64,000 bases of DNA from Shewanella pneumatophori (lineage in GTDB: Bacteria; Pseudomonadota; Gammaproteobacteria; Enterobacterales; Shewanellaceae). Shown here in pieces: positions 42,911 to 51,149 of the stretch. Under the pieces are notes generated by a model. It saw nothing but the letters and a program-made list of their open reading frames with translations. It searched no databases and was not told the DNA's origin. Both the position numbers and the translations under genes were made by a program. The stretch is from contig NZ_JAKILB010000018.1 in NCBI RefSeq assembly GCF_023283895.1, forward strand, positions 20,980-84,979, in the 5' to 3' direction. The stretch's first letter is position 1. Each line of letters opens with the position of its first letter.

Positions 42911-43771
42911 ATGGCCAACGCTAAAGAGATTAAAACCAAGATCGCGAGTGTTCAAAACACTCAGAAGATCACGTCTGCAATGGAAATGGTTGCCGCGAGT
43001 AAAATGCGTAAAGCGCAGGATCGCATGGCTTCTAGTCGTCCATATGCAGAAAATATGCGTAAGGTGATCGGTCACGTGGCGCAAGGTTCTCTCGAATATA
43101 AGCATCCATATTTGGAAGTGCGAGAAGCTAAGCGTGTTGGTTACATTGTTGTGTCAACCGACCGTGGTCTTTGTGGTGGTCTGAACGTCAACCTTTTCAA
43201 GAAGGTTGTCGCAGACGTGAAGAAACAGCGTGAAGCTGGTGCAGAAGTTGAATTCTGTACAATTGGTGCACGTAGTGCCCAGTTCTTCAATAGCTTTGGC
43301 GGACAAGTATCTGCTTCTGCTTCAGGTTTAGGCGATGCTCCAAAGCTAGCCGACTTGATCGGAACAGTACGTGTGATGCTAGAAGCATACAACGAAGGCA
43401 AGCTGGACCGTTTGTACGTAGTATTCAACAAGTTTGTAAATACTATGACTCAAACCCCAGTGATCGAGCAGCTGCTACCTTTGCCTAAGTCAGAAGAAGA
43501 TGAGTTTACTCATCAGTGGGATTACATCTACGAGCCAGATCCAAAGTTATTGTTAGATACTTTGTTGGTTCGCTTTGTGGAATCTCAAGTTTATCAAGGT
43601 GTTGTTGAAAACATCGCATCTGAGCAAGCAGCCCGTATGGTTGCTATGAAAGCTGCGACAGACAACGCTGGTGAACTTATCGGTGACTTGCAGTTGGTCT
43701 ATAACAAAGCCCGTCAGGCTGCGATTACGCAAGAACTTTCGGAAATTGTTTCAGGTGCTGCCGCCGTTTAG
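42911..43771 (+). CDS. atpG: ATP synthase subunit gamma
   Basis: 286 residues from the ATG at 42911, which has GGAGAG in front; 13 earlier in-frame codons are discarded. It starts MANAKEIKTKIASVQNTQKI and ends with TQELSEIVSGAAAV. It is the central rotor shaft, with Gly-rich VVSTDRGLCGGLN and the C-terminal ARQAAITQEL helix. Confidence 0.96.
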   Translation: MANAKEIKTKIASVQNTQKITSAMEMVAASKMRKAQDRMASSRPYAENMRKVIGHVAQGSLEYKHPYLEVREAKRVGYIVVSTDRGLCGGLNVNLFKKVVADVKKQREAGAEVEFCTIGARSAQFFNSFGGQVSASASGLGDAPKLADLIGTVRVMLEAYNEGKLDRLYVVFNKFVNTMTQTPVIEQLLPLPKSEEDEFTHQWDYIYEPDPKLLLDTLLVRFVESQVYQGVVENIASEQAARMVAMKAATDNAGELIGDLQLVYNKARQAAITQELSEIVSGAAAV

Positions 43772-43806
43772 GCTAGGTAACGAATACAAGTTTTAGAGGA
43801 TTAATC

Positions 43807-45183
43807 ATGAGCACAGGTACTGTTGTCCAAGTAATTGGCGCGGTTGTGGACGTAGAGTTTCCACATGATGCCGTACCTCAGGTATATGACGCTCTAGAGA
43901 TCAAAAGTGAAGGCTTGGTGCTGGAAGTTCAGCAGCAACTTGGTGGTGGTGTAGTTCGTACCATCGCTATGGGTTCTTCAGATGGTCTGCGTCGTGGCCT
44001 AGAGGTTGTAAACTCTGGTTCACCAATTACCGTTCCGGTTGGGGCTGCGACCCTAGGCCGTATTATGAACGTATTGGGTGAGCCTGTTGATGAAGCGGGT
44101 CCAATCGGTGAAGAAGATCGCTATGTGATCCACCGTGAAGCTCCTTCATACGAAGATCAGTCAAACACAACTGAACTTTTAGAGACTGGTATCAAGGTTA
44201 TCGACCTTGTATGTCCATTCGCTAAGGGTGGTAAAGTTGGTCTGTTTGGTGGTGCTGGTGTTGGTAAGACCGTTAACATGATGGAACTTATTAACAACAT
44301 CGCTAAAGCACACTCTGGTTTATCAGTTTTCGCTGGTGTAGGTGAGCGTACTCGTGAGGGTAACGACTTCTACTACGAGATGGAAGATTCTGGCGTTCTA
44401 GATAAAGTGGCCATGGTATATGGTCAGATGAACGAGCCTCCAGGAAACCGTCTACGTGTGGCACTAACTGGTCTAACAATGGCTGAGAAGTTCCGTGACG
44501 AAGGTAAAGACGTTCTTTTCTTCGTAGATAACATCTACCGTTACACCTTGGCGGGTACTGAAGTATCTGCACTGCTAGGCCGTATGCCATCAGCAGTAGG
44601 TTACCAGCCAACATTGGCTGAGGAGATGGGTGTTCTTCAGGAGCGTATTACATCGACTAAGACAGGGTCTATTACCTCTGTTCAAGCGGTATACGTACCT
44701 GCGGATGACTTAACGGATCCATCACCAGCAACAACCTTCGCTCACTTAGATGCGACTGTTGTATTGTCTCGTAACATTGCTTCGCTAGGTATTTACCCAG
44801 CGGTTGACCCATTGGATTCGACTTCACGTCAGCTAGATCCACAAATTGTTGGTCAAGAGCATTACGATGTTGCTAGCGGTGTTCAAACCGTACTTCAGCG
44901 CTACAAAGAGCTGAAAGATATTATTGCGATCCTAGGTATGGATGAATTATCTGATGAAGATAAGACAACTGTATTCCGTGCTCGTAAGATTGAAAAATAT
45001 CTTTCACAGCCATTCTTCGTAGCAGAAGTATTCACCGGTTCTCCAGGTAAGTACGTTTCTCTTAAAGACACAATCCGTGGCTTCAAGGGCATTCTAGAGG
45101 GTGAGTTCGATCACCTTCCAGAGCAAGCGTTCTACATGGTTGGTTCAATCGACGAAGCCGTTGAGAAAGCTAACAAAAAATAA
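43807..45183 (+). CDS. atpD: ATP synthase subunit beta
   Basis: 458 residues. Catalytic P-loop GGAGVGKT, VGERTREGND with the catalytic glutamate, and the DELSEED-like loop DELSDEDK. It is the catalytic subunit of F1. Confidence 0.98.
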   Translation: MSTGTVVQVIGAVVDVEFPHDAVPQVYDALEIKSEGLVLEVQQQLGGGVVRTIAMGSSDGLRRGLEVVNSGSPITVPVGAATLGRIMNVLGEPVDEAGPIGEEDRYVIHREAPSYEDQSNTTELLETGIKVIDLVCPFAKGGKVGLFGGAGVGKTVNMMELINNIAKAHSGLSVFAGVGERTREGNDFYYEMEDSGVLDKVAMVYGQMNEPPGNRLRVALTGLTMAEKFRDEGKDVLFFVDNIYRYTLAGTEVSALLGRMPSAVGYQPTLAEEMGVLQERITSTKTGSITSVQAVYVPADDLTDPSPATTFAHLDATVVLSRNIASLGIYPAVDPLDSTSRQLDPQIVGQEHYDVASGVQTVLQRYKELKDIIAILGMDELSDEDKTTVFRARKIEKYLSQPFFVAEVFTGSPGKYVSLKDTIRGFKGILEGEFDHLPEQAFYMVGSIDEAVEKANKK

Positions 45184-45228
45184 CTAAGTATTCTGTAGTA
45201 ATATAGAGCACTAGTTTAAGGAGAACGG

Positions 45229-45657
45229 ATGGCAGCCATGACAGTACAGCTTGATATGGTAAGTGCAGAGAATCATATCTTTTCTGGTCGCGTAGCTCAG
45301 CTACAAGTATCAGGAACAGAAGGTGAACTAGGTATTATGCCTGGTCACGCCGCTCTGCTAACAAGTATCAAACCTGGCATGGCGCGCATCGTCAAGCAAG
45401 ATGGAAGCGAAGAAGTGTTTTACCTTTCGGGTGGTATCCTGGAAGTACAACCTTCTTCAATTTCAGTATTGGCTGACGTCGTTATGCGTGCCGATGAGAT
45501 TGACGAGCAAGCAGCTGCTGAAGCTAAAAGCCGTGCCGAAGCCGCTATGGCGGGTGCAGGTGCTGACTTCAATTATGCAGCAGCAGCGGTTGAGCTAGCT
45601 CAAGCGATTGCTCAGCTTCGCGTTGTCGAGACCATCAAGAAGAACATTGCCAGATAA
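45229..45657 (+). CDS. atpC: ATP synthase subunit epsilon
   Basis: 142 residues; the ATG follows AAGGAG. N-terminal beta sandwich with the LGIMPGHAALLT motif and a C-terminal helical hairpin. It inhibits ATP hydrolysis and completes the central stalk. A terminator follows 17 bp after the stop. Confidence 0.96.
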   Translation: MAAMTVQLDMVSAENHIFSGRVAQLQVSGTEGELGIMPGHAALLTSIKPGMARIVKQDGSEEVFYLSGGILEVQPSSISVLADVVMRADEIDEQAAAEAKSRAEAAMAGAGADFNYAAAAVELAQAIAQLRVVETIKKNIAR

Positions 45658-45674
45658 GGTTATTGTTTGATGAC

Positions 45675-45704
45675 AAAAGCGTTCACTAAGGTGAGCGCTT
45701 TTTT
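45675..45704 (+). terminator. Terminator after atpC
   Basis: AAAAGCG pairs with CGCTTTT, with inner CAC/GTG and a TAAG loop. Six T follow. Closes the atp operon. Confidence 0.85.
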
Positions 45705-45890
45705 GTTTTTAGGGTTTTGTTACCATCACTGCTTTATATTTTGGCCACCAGCTTTAGCTACTTCGGTTATCTGCTTTTACTCACTTCAAATGCATCTAAA
45801 CTAGTTTTATGCTTCAACGTGATCAGAATGGCGCTTTAAATCAAGCATGAGTGTTACTCTCCGGCGATAATTAATCGCAAGAGTCTCACT

Positions 45891-46247
45891 ATGCAACACG
45901 TACTGATCATCGTTAATGACGCGCCTTACGGCTCAGAAAAACTGTTTAACGCACTCCGACTCGCTATACAGCTTAATGAGCAAGACTATTCTCCCGCCAA
46001 GGTGAGCCTATTTTTACTATCAGATGCGGTAACAGCTGTATTGCCTAAACAGAAACCTGTTGAGGGTTACAATATTCAGCAAATGCTTGAAATCGTTATT
46101 GCGCAGAAAACTCAAGTGAAGTTCTGCGGCTCATGTATGCATGCTCGCGGCCTTTCAGAGCTTAAGGTTATCGAAGGTTGCGAGATGGCGACTATGGATG
46201 AATTAGCGCAATGGGTGCTGGTGGCGGATAAAACCATTACTTTTTAA
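45891..46247 (+). CDS. DsrE-family sulfur-relay-like protein
   Basis: 118 residues, a compact alpha/beta protein with the DsrE/YchN pattern: VLIIVNDAPYGSEKLFNALRLA, FLLSDAV, and cysteines C79 and C82 in KFCGSCMHARG. DsrE/TusD relatives carry sulfur as persulfide. The role here is unknown. It lies alone between the atp operon and glmU. The ribosome-binding site is weak. Confidence 0.78.
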   Translation: MQHVLIIVNDAPYGSEKLFNALRLAIQLNEQDYSPAKVSLFLLSDAVTAVLPKQKPVEGYNIQQMLEIVIAQKTQVKFCGSCMHARGLSELKVIEGCEMATMDELAQWVLVADKTITF

Positions 46248-46364
46248 AAGGCCTAGTAAGTCGCTTTTAATGCTGGCATCGCTTAAAATCGATAACCAAT
46301 TAATGACCTCATTTCTACTTTAGCTTTAATACAAGCTTAAGCATTAGCTCAAGGATATAAACCC

Positions 46365-47729
46365 ATGGCACTGAATGTAGTGATTTTGGCCGCAGGCAAG
46401 GGAACCCGCATGCGCTCAGATCTTCCAAAAGTTCTTCACCCTATCGCCCATAAAAGTATGGTGCAGCACGTTATCGATACTGCTCATCAAGTAGGTAGCG
46501 ACGCGATTCAGCTAGTATATGGTTATGGGGCTGAGCAACTACAAACAAGATTGGGGGAGCAACAACTTAATTGGGTACTACAAGCCGAACAGTTAGGTAC
46601 AGGTCATGCGGTAGCGCAAGCCAATGACAATATCGCTGACGATGATACGGTATTGATCCTTTATGGCGATGTACCGCTTATTCAAGCAGCTACGCTTGAA
46701 TCTTTGTTAGCAGTTCGCGAAGCCAATGGCTTGGCAATTCTTACGGTAAACCTACCTAATCCGACTGGTTACGGCCGTATCGTGCGTGAGCAAGGTAGTG
46801 TAGTGGGTATTATTGAGCAAAAAGATGCCAATGCTGAGCAACTTACGATTTGCGAGATTAATACCGGCATTATGGCGGCGCCAGGTAAGCAACTAAAAGC
46901 TTGGTTAGGTCAGCTTTCATCTGATAACGCACAAGGCGAATACTACCTGACTGATATCGTTGCCATGGCACACCGAGATGGGGTGGCTATCACCACAGCT
47001 CAACCTGAATCTGCTATTGAAGTTGAAGGTGCTAATAATCGCGTGCAGCTTGCACAACTTGAGCGAGCTTACCAAGCGCGTGCCGCTGAAAAGCTGATGC
47101 TTGAAGGGGCTAACCTGCGCGATCCAGCACGTATCGATATCCGCGGTGACGTTACCGTAGGTATGGATGTGATGATCGACGTAAACGTGGTTATCGAAGG
47201 TAAAGTCACTATCGGTAATAACGTGACAATTGGCGCGGGCGCAATCCTTATTGATTGCGATATCGCTGACAATGCAGTGATCAAGCCATACTCAATTATT
47301 GAAAGTGCTAAAGTGGGTGTTGCAGCAAGTGCGGGTCCATTTGCGCGCTTACGTCCTGGTGCTGAGTTACAAGAAGATGCACATATCGGTAACTTTGTTG
47401 AAATGAAAAAGGCTGTACTAGGTAAAGGCTCAAAAGCTGGCCACTTAGCCTACATTGGTGATGCTACAATCGGTAGTGGTGTGAATATCGGTGCAGGTAC
47501 TATTACCTGTAACTACGATGGCGCTAATAAGTTCCAAACGGTTATTGAAGACAATGTATTTGTTGGCAGTGATACGCAACTTGTAGCGCCTGTGACGATT
47601 GGCAAAGGAGCGACTTTAGGGGCTGGCTCTACCATTACCAAAGATGTAGCTGCAGATGAGTTAGTTATTACTCGGGTTAAGCAACGTCATTTAACTGGCT
47701 GGGCAAGACCAGTTAAATTGAAAAAGTAA
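46365..47729 (+). CDS. glmU: Bifunctional UDP-GlcNAc pyrophosphorylase / GlcN-1-P acetyltransferase
   Basis: 454 residues. N-terminal uridylyltransferase with LAAGKGTRMRSDLPKVLHP, and a C-terminal left-handed beta helix with hexapeptide repeats. It makes UDP-GlcNAc for peptidoglycan and LPS. glmS, the first enzyme of the route, lies 3.4 kb downstream. AAGGATA precedes the ATG. Confidence 0.97.
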   Translation: MALNVVILAAGKGTRMRSDLPKVLHPIAHKSMVQHVIDTAHQVGSDAIQLVYGYGAEQLQTRLGEQQLNWVLQAEQLGTGHAVAQANDNIADDDTVLILYGDVPLIQAATLESLLAVREANGLAILTVNLPNPTGYGRIVREQGSVVGIIEQKDANAEQLTICEINTGIMAAPGKQLKAWLGQLSSDNAQGEYYLTDIVAMAHRDGVAITTAQPESAIEVEGANNRVQLAQLERAYQARAAEKLMLEGANLRDPARIDIRGDVTVGMDVMIDVNVVIEGKVTIGNNVTIGAGAILIDCDIADNAVIKPYSIIESAKVGVAASAGPFARLRPGAELQEDAHIGNFVEMKKAVLGKGSKAGHLAYIGDATIGSGVNIGAGTITCNYDGANKFQTVIEDNVFVGSDTQLVAPVTIGKGATLGAGSTITKDVAADELVITRVKQRHLTGWARPVKLKK

Positions 47730-47745
47730 TTAAAAATGACATCAC

Positions 47746-47772
47746 AAAAGGCGACCAATAGGTCGCCTTTTT
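47746..47772 (+). terminator. Terminator after glmU
   Basis: AAAAGGCGACC / GGTCGCCTTTTT with loop AATA. Confidence 0.88.
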
Positions 47773-47930
47773 GTTTGTTATCTAGCATAAACATTTAGTT
47801 AAATCGGCTAACAAAAAGCGCATTAACTGGCGATACATCTTGATACTTTTATGCTTGTTTATGTTGTGTTTTTCTGGTTTATTAGAGCTGTGTCACTGCT
47901 CATTGTAAAGAAGTGTAAAGAAGCTTAAAT

Positions 47931-47949
47931 AAAAATAGTTCTCATTTAT
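47931..47949. promoter_or_regulatory. Candidate Fur box for the TonB receptor
   Basis: AAAAATAGTTCTCATTTAT resembles degenerate Fur sites (AATGATAAT-type with TTCTCATTT), with about 10 of 19 bases matching the classic box. It is 47 bp before the receptor ATG. The gene type (siderophore receptor) fits iron repression. Confidence 0.5.
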
Positions 47950-47995
47950 ATTGCGACTCAAATATTACATTCATGTTTCATTGTTGGGGTTGGAT

Positions 47996-50140
47996 ATGTC
48001 TGTTGGGACGTCATTTAAGTTTTCTCGCGTAGGTTTAGCTATCGTTGCTGCATTAGCTTCATCTACTGCTTTTGCTGAAGAAGTTGCTTCAGAGTCACAG
48101 GTTACTGTTGATAGCAATATTGAGCGTATCACGATTACTGGTCGTAGTTTTAACGACTATAAAGTCGGTTCATCTTCAGGTGCGATGCGTGGTGATATCG
48201 ACATTTTAGATACGCCTCAATCAGTAACTGTTATCCCAGATTTTGTTACTGATGAACAACTTGCTAGAAACTTATCTGAAGTACTTGTTAACGACTCTTC
48301 TGTTACCGCTGGTAGTGAAAAGTGGAATCGTCAGCAGTTTGCTATTCGTGGCTTTGCGTTGGATTCTGGTAATGGATTCTTAGTTAATGGTCACCAACAT
48401 TGGTCTCACTACATTCAACCTATTGAGATTTTGGAGCAAGTAGAAGTTCTTAAAGGACCTTCTTCTATGCTTTATGGTCAGTCAGGTCCTGGTGGCTTAG
48501 TTAATATGGTAACTAAGAAGCCGACTTACGATAGTGTTTTCAATCTAGGCTTTGATACTGATGAATATGGTTCTACTCGTTTCCAAATGGATGCTGGCGG
48601 AGCTGTAAATGAAGCTGAAACCGTACGTTACCGCTCAGTTTTAGTTAAAGAAGATACGACTTATTCTACAGAGTACTATAACGGTGAAAATAAAGAGCGT
48701 GACCGTTTACTTGCCTATGTGGCGTTAGATTTCGATTTGTCTGATGATGTAATGCTTTCTGTTAAGTATGACACTACTGAAGACAATGCTGGTTTAGATT
48801 CTGGTTCATGGTTATATAAATCAGGTGACAAGATTGGCGAAGTGATTGGCGAAGACGATAAGATTTGGGAATTGCCATGGGCATTTATCGATATTAGCGT
48901 CCAAAACATTGGTGCAGATCTAGTTTGGCAAATTAGTGATGACTGGCAGATGAAGACTGGTTATAACCACCAGCAATATGAACGTCGCCGTTTTGGCTCA
49001 TCTCCAACTTACACAGAAACACCTGAAGATGGTTATAAAGTTAAGCCATTTGATCGCCATGATGATTGGCAATACAAAACAGCTTACATGGATTTTACTG
49101 GTAACTTCTATACAGGTAGCTTCGAGCATCAAATGCTAATTGGTGGTAACTTCTTAGATTACTATTACCAACAGCAAGCGGAATATGCTCCTGAAGCAAT
49201 AACCGTTTTACCTGGTCAAGTTATTGACCCAAATGTTAACTATTTAAATGCTGATCCTAAAGATCCTAGTGAGTATTACCACTATGGTTTCTACTTCCAA
49301 GATTTAGTCACACTTACTGACAACTGGAAAGTACTAGCTGGTGTTCGTTACGATGAGCAGAAAAAAGATGGCGAAGGTAACAATGCTTACGCTGTATCTC
49401 CTAAATTTGGTGTGATTTTTGAGCCAACAGATTACGGTAGTGTTTATGTAAACTACTCAAAAAGCTTTACGCCAAAAGGTTCTGTTCAAGAGTCGGGTGA
49501 TAAACCTGATGCGAACAATGATATGAATCTAAAGCCTGAATATGGTACTCAGTACGAAATTGGTACCAAGTGGGAGCTATATGATGGTGGCCTGTTGTTA
49601 ACTGCTGCTGTATTTGATATTAACGTTGAAAATCGCGTTGTAGTACAAGAGTTTGATAAGCCAGATGAGAACGGTAATGTTCAGATTACAACTCAAGATG
49701 GTGAGCAAAGTCATAGAGGTTTTGAAATGGGTGCTCAAGGCCAAGTGAGTGACTCTTGGTTTGTAACCGGTTCTATGATGTATCTAGATGCTGAGTATAA
49801 GAATGACCCTGTGCTTGAAGGCAAAACACCGATTGATGCACCAGAGTTTTCTGCTAATATCTGGACACGCTACGAAGTTACTGACGCTCTAGCAATGAAC
49901 TTTGGTGCAGTATATGTTGGTGAGCGTTTTGCTGACACAGACAATACAATTACCAAAGATGGCTTTGTACGTTTTGATTTAGGTGCTGCATACACTTGGG
50001 ATATGAGCGGTACAGAAATGAATGTTCGCTTAAATGTTAAGAACCTATTTGATACTGACTACCTTGATGGCGGTAGCTATAAAGAAGTCACTATTGGTGA
50101 AGGACGTAATGTAAGCTTAGCTTTTGAAGCCAAGTTCTAA
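47996..50140 (+). CDS. TonB-dependent siderophore-type receptor
   Basis: 714 residues from the ATG at 47996, after GGGGTTGG; the longer frame starts with TTG. Signal peptide ends in AFAEE. A TonB-box-like ERITITGR precedes the plug domain (about 60-170, LDTPQSVTVIP and GPSSMLYGQSGPGGLVNMVTKKP). The barrel ends in phenylalanine (LAFEAKF). The motif set matches the FhuA/FpvA type of siderophore receptors, so iron-siderophore uptake across the outer membrane is likely; the ligand is not predictable. Confidence 0.9.
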   Translation: MSVGTSFKFSRVGLAIVAALASSTAFAEEVASESQVTVDSNIERITITGRSFNDYKVGSSSGAMRGDIDILDTPQSVTVIPDFVTDEQLARNLSEVLVNDSSVTAGSEKWNRQQFAIRGFALDSGNGFLVNGHQHWSHYIQPIEILEQVEVLKGPSSMLYGQSGPGGLVNMVTKKPTYDSVFNLGFDTDEYGSTRFQMDAGGAVNEAETVRYRSVLVKEDTTYSTEYYNGENKERDRLLAYVALDFDLSDDVMLSVKYDTTEDNAGLDSGSWLYKSGDKIGEVIGEDDKIWELPWAFIDISVQNIGADLVWQISDDWQMKTGYNHQQYERRRFGSSPTYTETPEDGYKVKPFDRHDDWQYKTAYMDFTGNFYTGSFEHQMLIGGNFLDYYYQQQAEYAPEAITVLPGQVIDPNVNYLNADPKDPSEYYHYGFYFQDLVTLTDNWKVLAGVRYDEQKKDGEGNNAYAVSPKFGVIFEPTDYGSVYVNYSKSFTPKGSVQESGDKPDANNDMNLKPEYGTQYEIGTKWELYDGGLLLTAAVFDINVENRVVVQEFDKPDENGNVQITTQDGEQSHRGFEMGAQGQVSDSWFVTGSMMYLDAEYKNDPVLEGKTPIDAPEFSANIWTRYEVTDALAMNFGAVYVGERFADTDNTITKDGFVRFDLGAAYTWDMSGTEMNVRLNVKNLFDTDYLDGGSYKEVTIGEGRNVSLAFEAKF

Positions 50141-50164
50141 ACCTTAGCCTTAACGCTTAGTCGT

Positions 50165-50196
50165 AAAAGCCTCAACCTTTGGTTGGGGCTTTTTTG
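50165..50196 (+). terminator. Terminator after the TonB receptor
   Basis: AAAAGCCTCAACC / GGTTGGGGCTTTTTT with a TTT loop and one G-T pair. Confidence 0.85.
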
Positions 50197-50249
50197 TATC
50201 TACATGCTGGCTTTTGCTATTTATCGCATAACAAAAACTGGTAATTAAG

Positions 50250-50294
50250 TTTCGTTTTACTATAATGCATCTTTCGAATCGAAACTTAGCGAAA
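50250..50294. promoter_or_regulatory. DeoR-regulator promoter with TTTCG/CGAAA operators
   Basis: -10 box TATAAT at 50261-50266. Around it are TTTCG at 50250-50254 and 50272-50276 and CGAAA at 50280-50284 and 50290-50294. The inner pair forms the palindrome TTTCG-AAT-CGAAA. TTTCG-type repeats are known for DeoR-family repressors such as AgaR and GlpR. The last copy overlaps the ribosome-binding site, so self-repression is likely. Confidence 0.65.
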
Positions 50295-50300
50295 GGTTTT

Positions 50301-51071
50301 ATGAACAAACGAAACACTCAACAACGACGTCACAGCATTATTAGCCTGCTTAACCAGCAAGGCGAAGTGAGTGTTGAAGAGTTATCTCTGCGTTTTGAAA
50401 CTTCTGAAGTCACCATTCGCAAAGATCTTGCTACGCTGGAGAAAACTGGCTTGCTGTTGCGTCGTTATGGTGGAGCTGTCGCTGTGCCTGATGAAGTCAC
50501 TCAGCAGTTTACCGCCAAGATCGCGCCCAATAAGCTATCTATCGCTAAAGCCGCAGCCGAGCTGATTAAAGATCACAACCGCATCATTATCGATAGTGGC
50601 AGTACTACATCAGGCCTAATTGGTGAGCTGAATCATAAACGTGGCTTGTTAGTGATGACCAATTCATTGGCGTTGGCTAATTCGATTCATGATCTTGAAA
50701 ATGAGCCTACATTACTAATGACTGGCGGTACTTGGGATCCTCACTCAGAGTCTTTCCAAGGGCAAATCGCCGAGCAAGTACTGCGCTCATATAACTTCGA
50801 TCAATTATTTATTGGTGCTGATGGTATCGACCTTGAGCGCGGTACGACTACCTTTAATGAGCTGACGGGCTTGAGCAAGGTGATGGCGGAAGTCTCACGA
50901 GAAGTGGTCGTCATGCTTGAATCAGAAAAGCTTGGCCGTCGTATCCCTAACCTTGAGCTACCTTGGAGCAAGGTTAGCGTGTTGGTTACCGATGATAGGT
51001 TACCAAGCGAAGCGCTGGACAGTATTACTCAACATGGGGTGCGCGTCATTCTTGCGCCTTATGCCGGATAA
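50301..51071 (+). CDS. DeoR-family regulator, probably of amino-sugar synthesis
   Basis: 256 residues from the ATG at 50301, with AAAGG in front; an earlier ATG at 50265 lacks one and sits in the promoter. N-terminal winged helix (about 8-55, EELSLRFETSEVTIRKDLATLEKTGLLLRRYGGA) and a sugar-phosphate-sensing C-terminal domain (DSGSTTSGLIGEL, GADGID). It stands directly upstream of glmS, and relatives have been called GlmR in Shewanella and related orders; that name is from memory and not proven here. Confidence 0.88.
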   Translation: MNKRNTQQRRHSIISLLNQQGEVSVEELSLRFETSEVTIRKDLATLEKTGLLLRRYGGAVAVPDEVTQQFTAKIAPNKLSIAKAAAELIKDHNRIIIDSGSTTSGLIGELNHKRGLLVMTNSLALANSIHDLENEPTLLMTGGTWDPHSESFQGQIAEQVLRSYNFDQLFIGADGIDLERGTTTFNELTGLSKVMAEVSREVVVMLESEKLGRRIPNLELPWSKVSVLVTDDRLPSEALDSITQHGVRVILAPYAG

Positions 51072-51120
51072 CTCGTAAGAGCTGATCCAAATAAAATTCA
51101 AATATTAACTTCAATTTTAT

Positions 51121-51135
51121 CTCTCGTATCGAGAG
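51121..51135. promoter_or_regulatory. Palindrome in the glmS leader, similar to the DeoR operator
   Basis: CTCTCG-TAT-CGAGAG, a perfect 6-bp arm inverted repeat 14 bp before glmS. It agrees in 11 of 15 bases with CTTTCGAATCGAAAC (50271-50285) in the regulator promoter. It may be a repressor site or a small RNA hairpin in the glmS leader. Confidence 0.55.
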
Positions 51136-51149
51136 TCTAGGTATTAATT

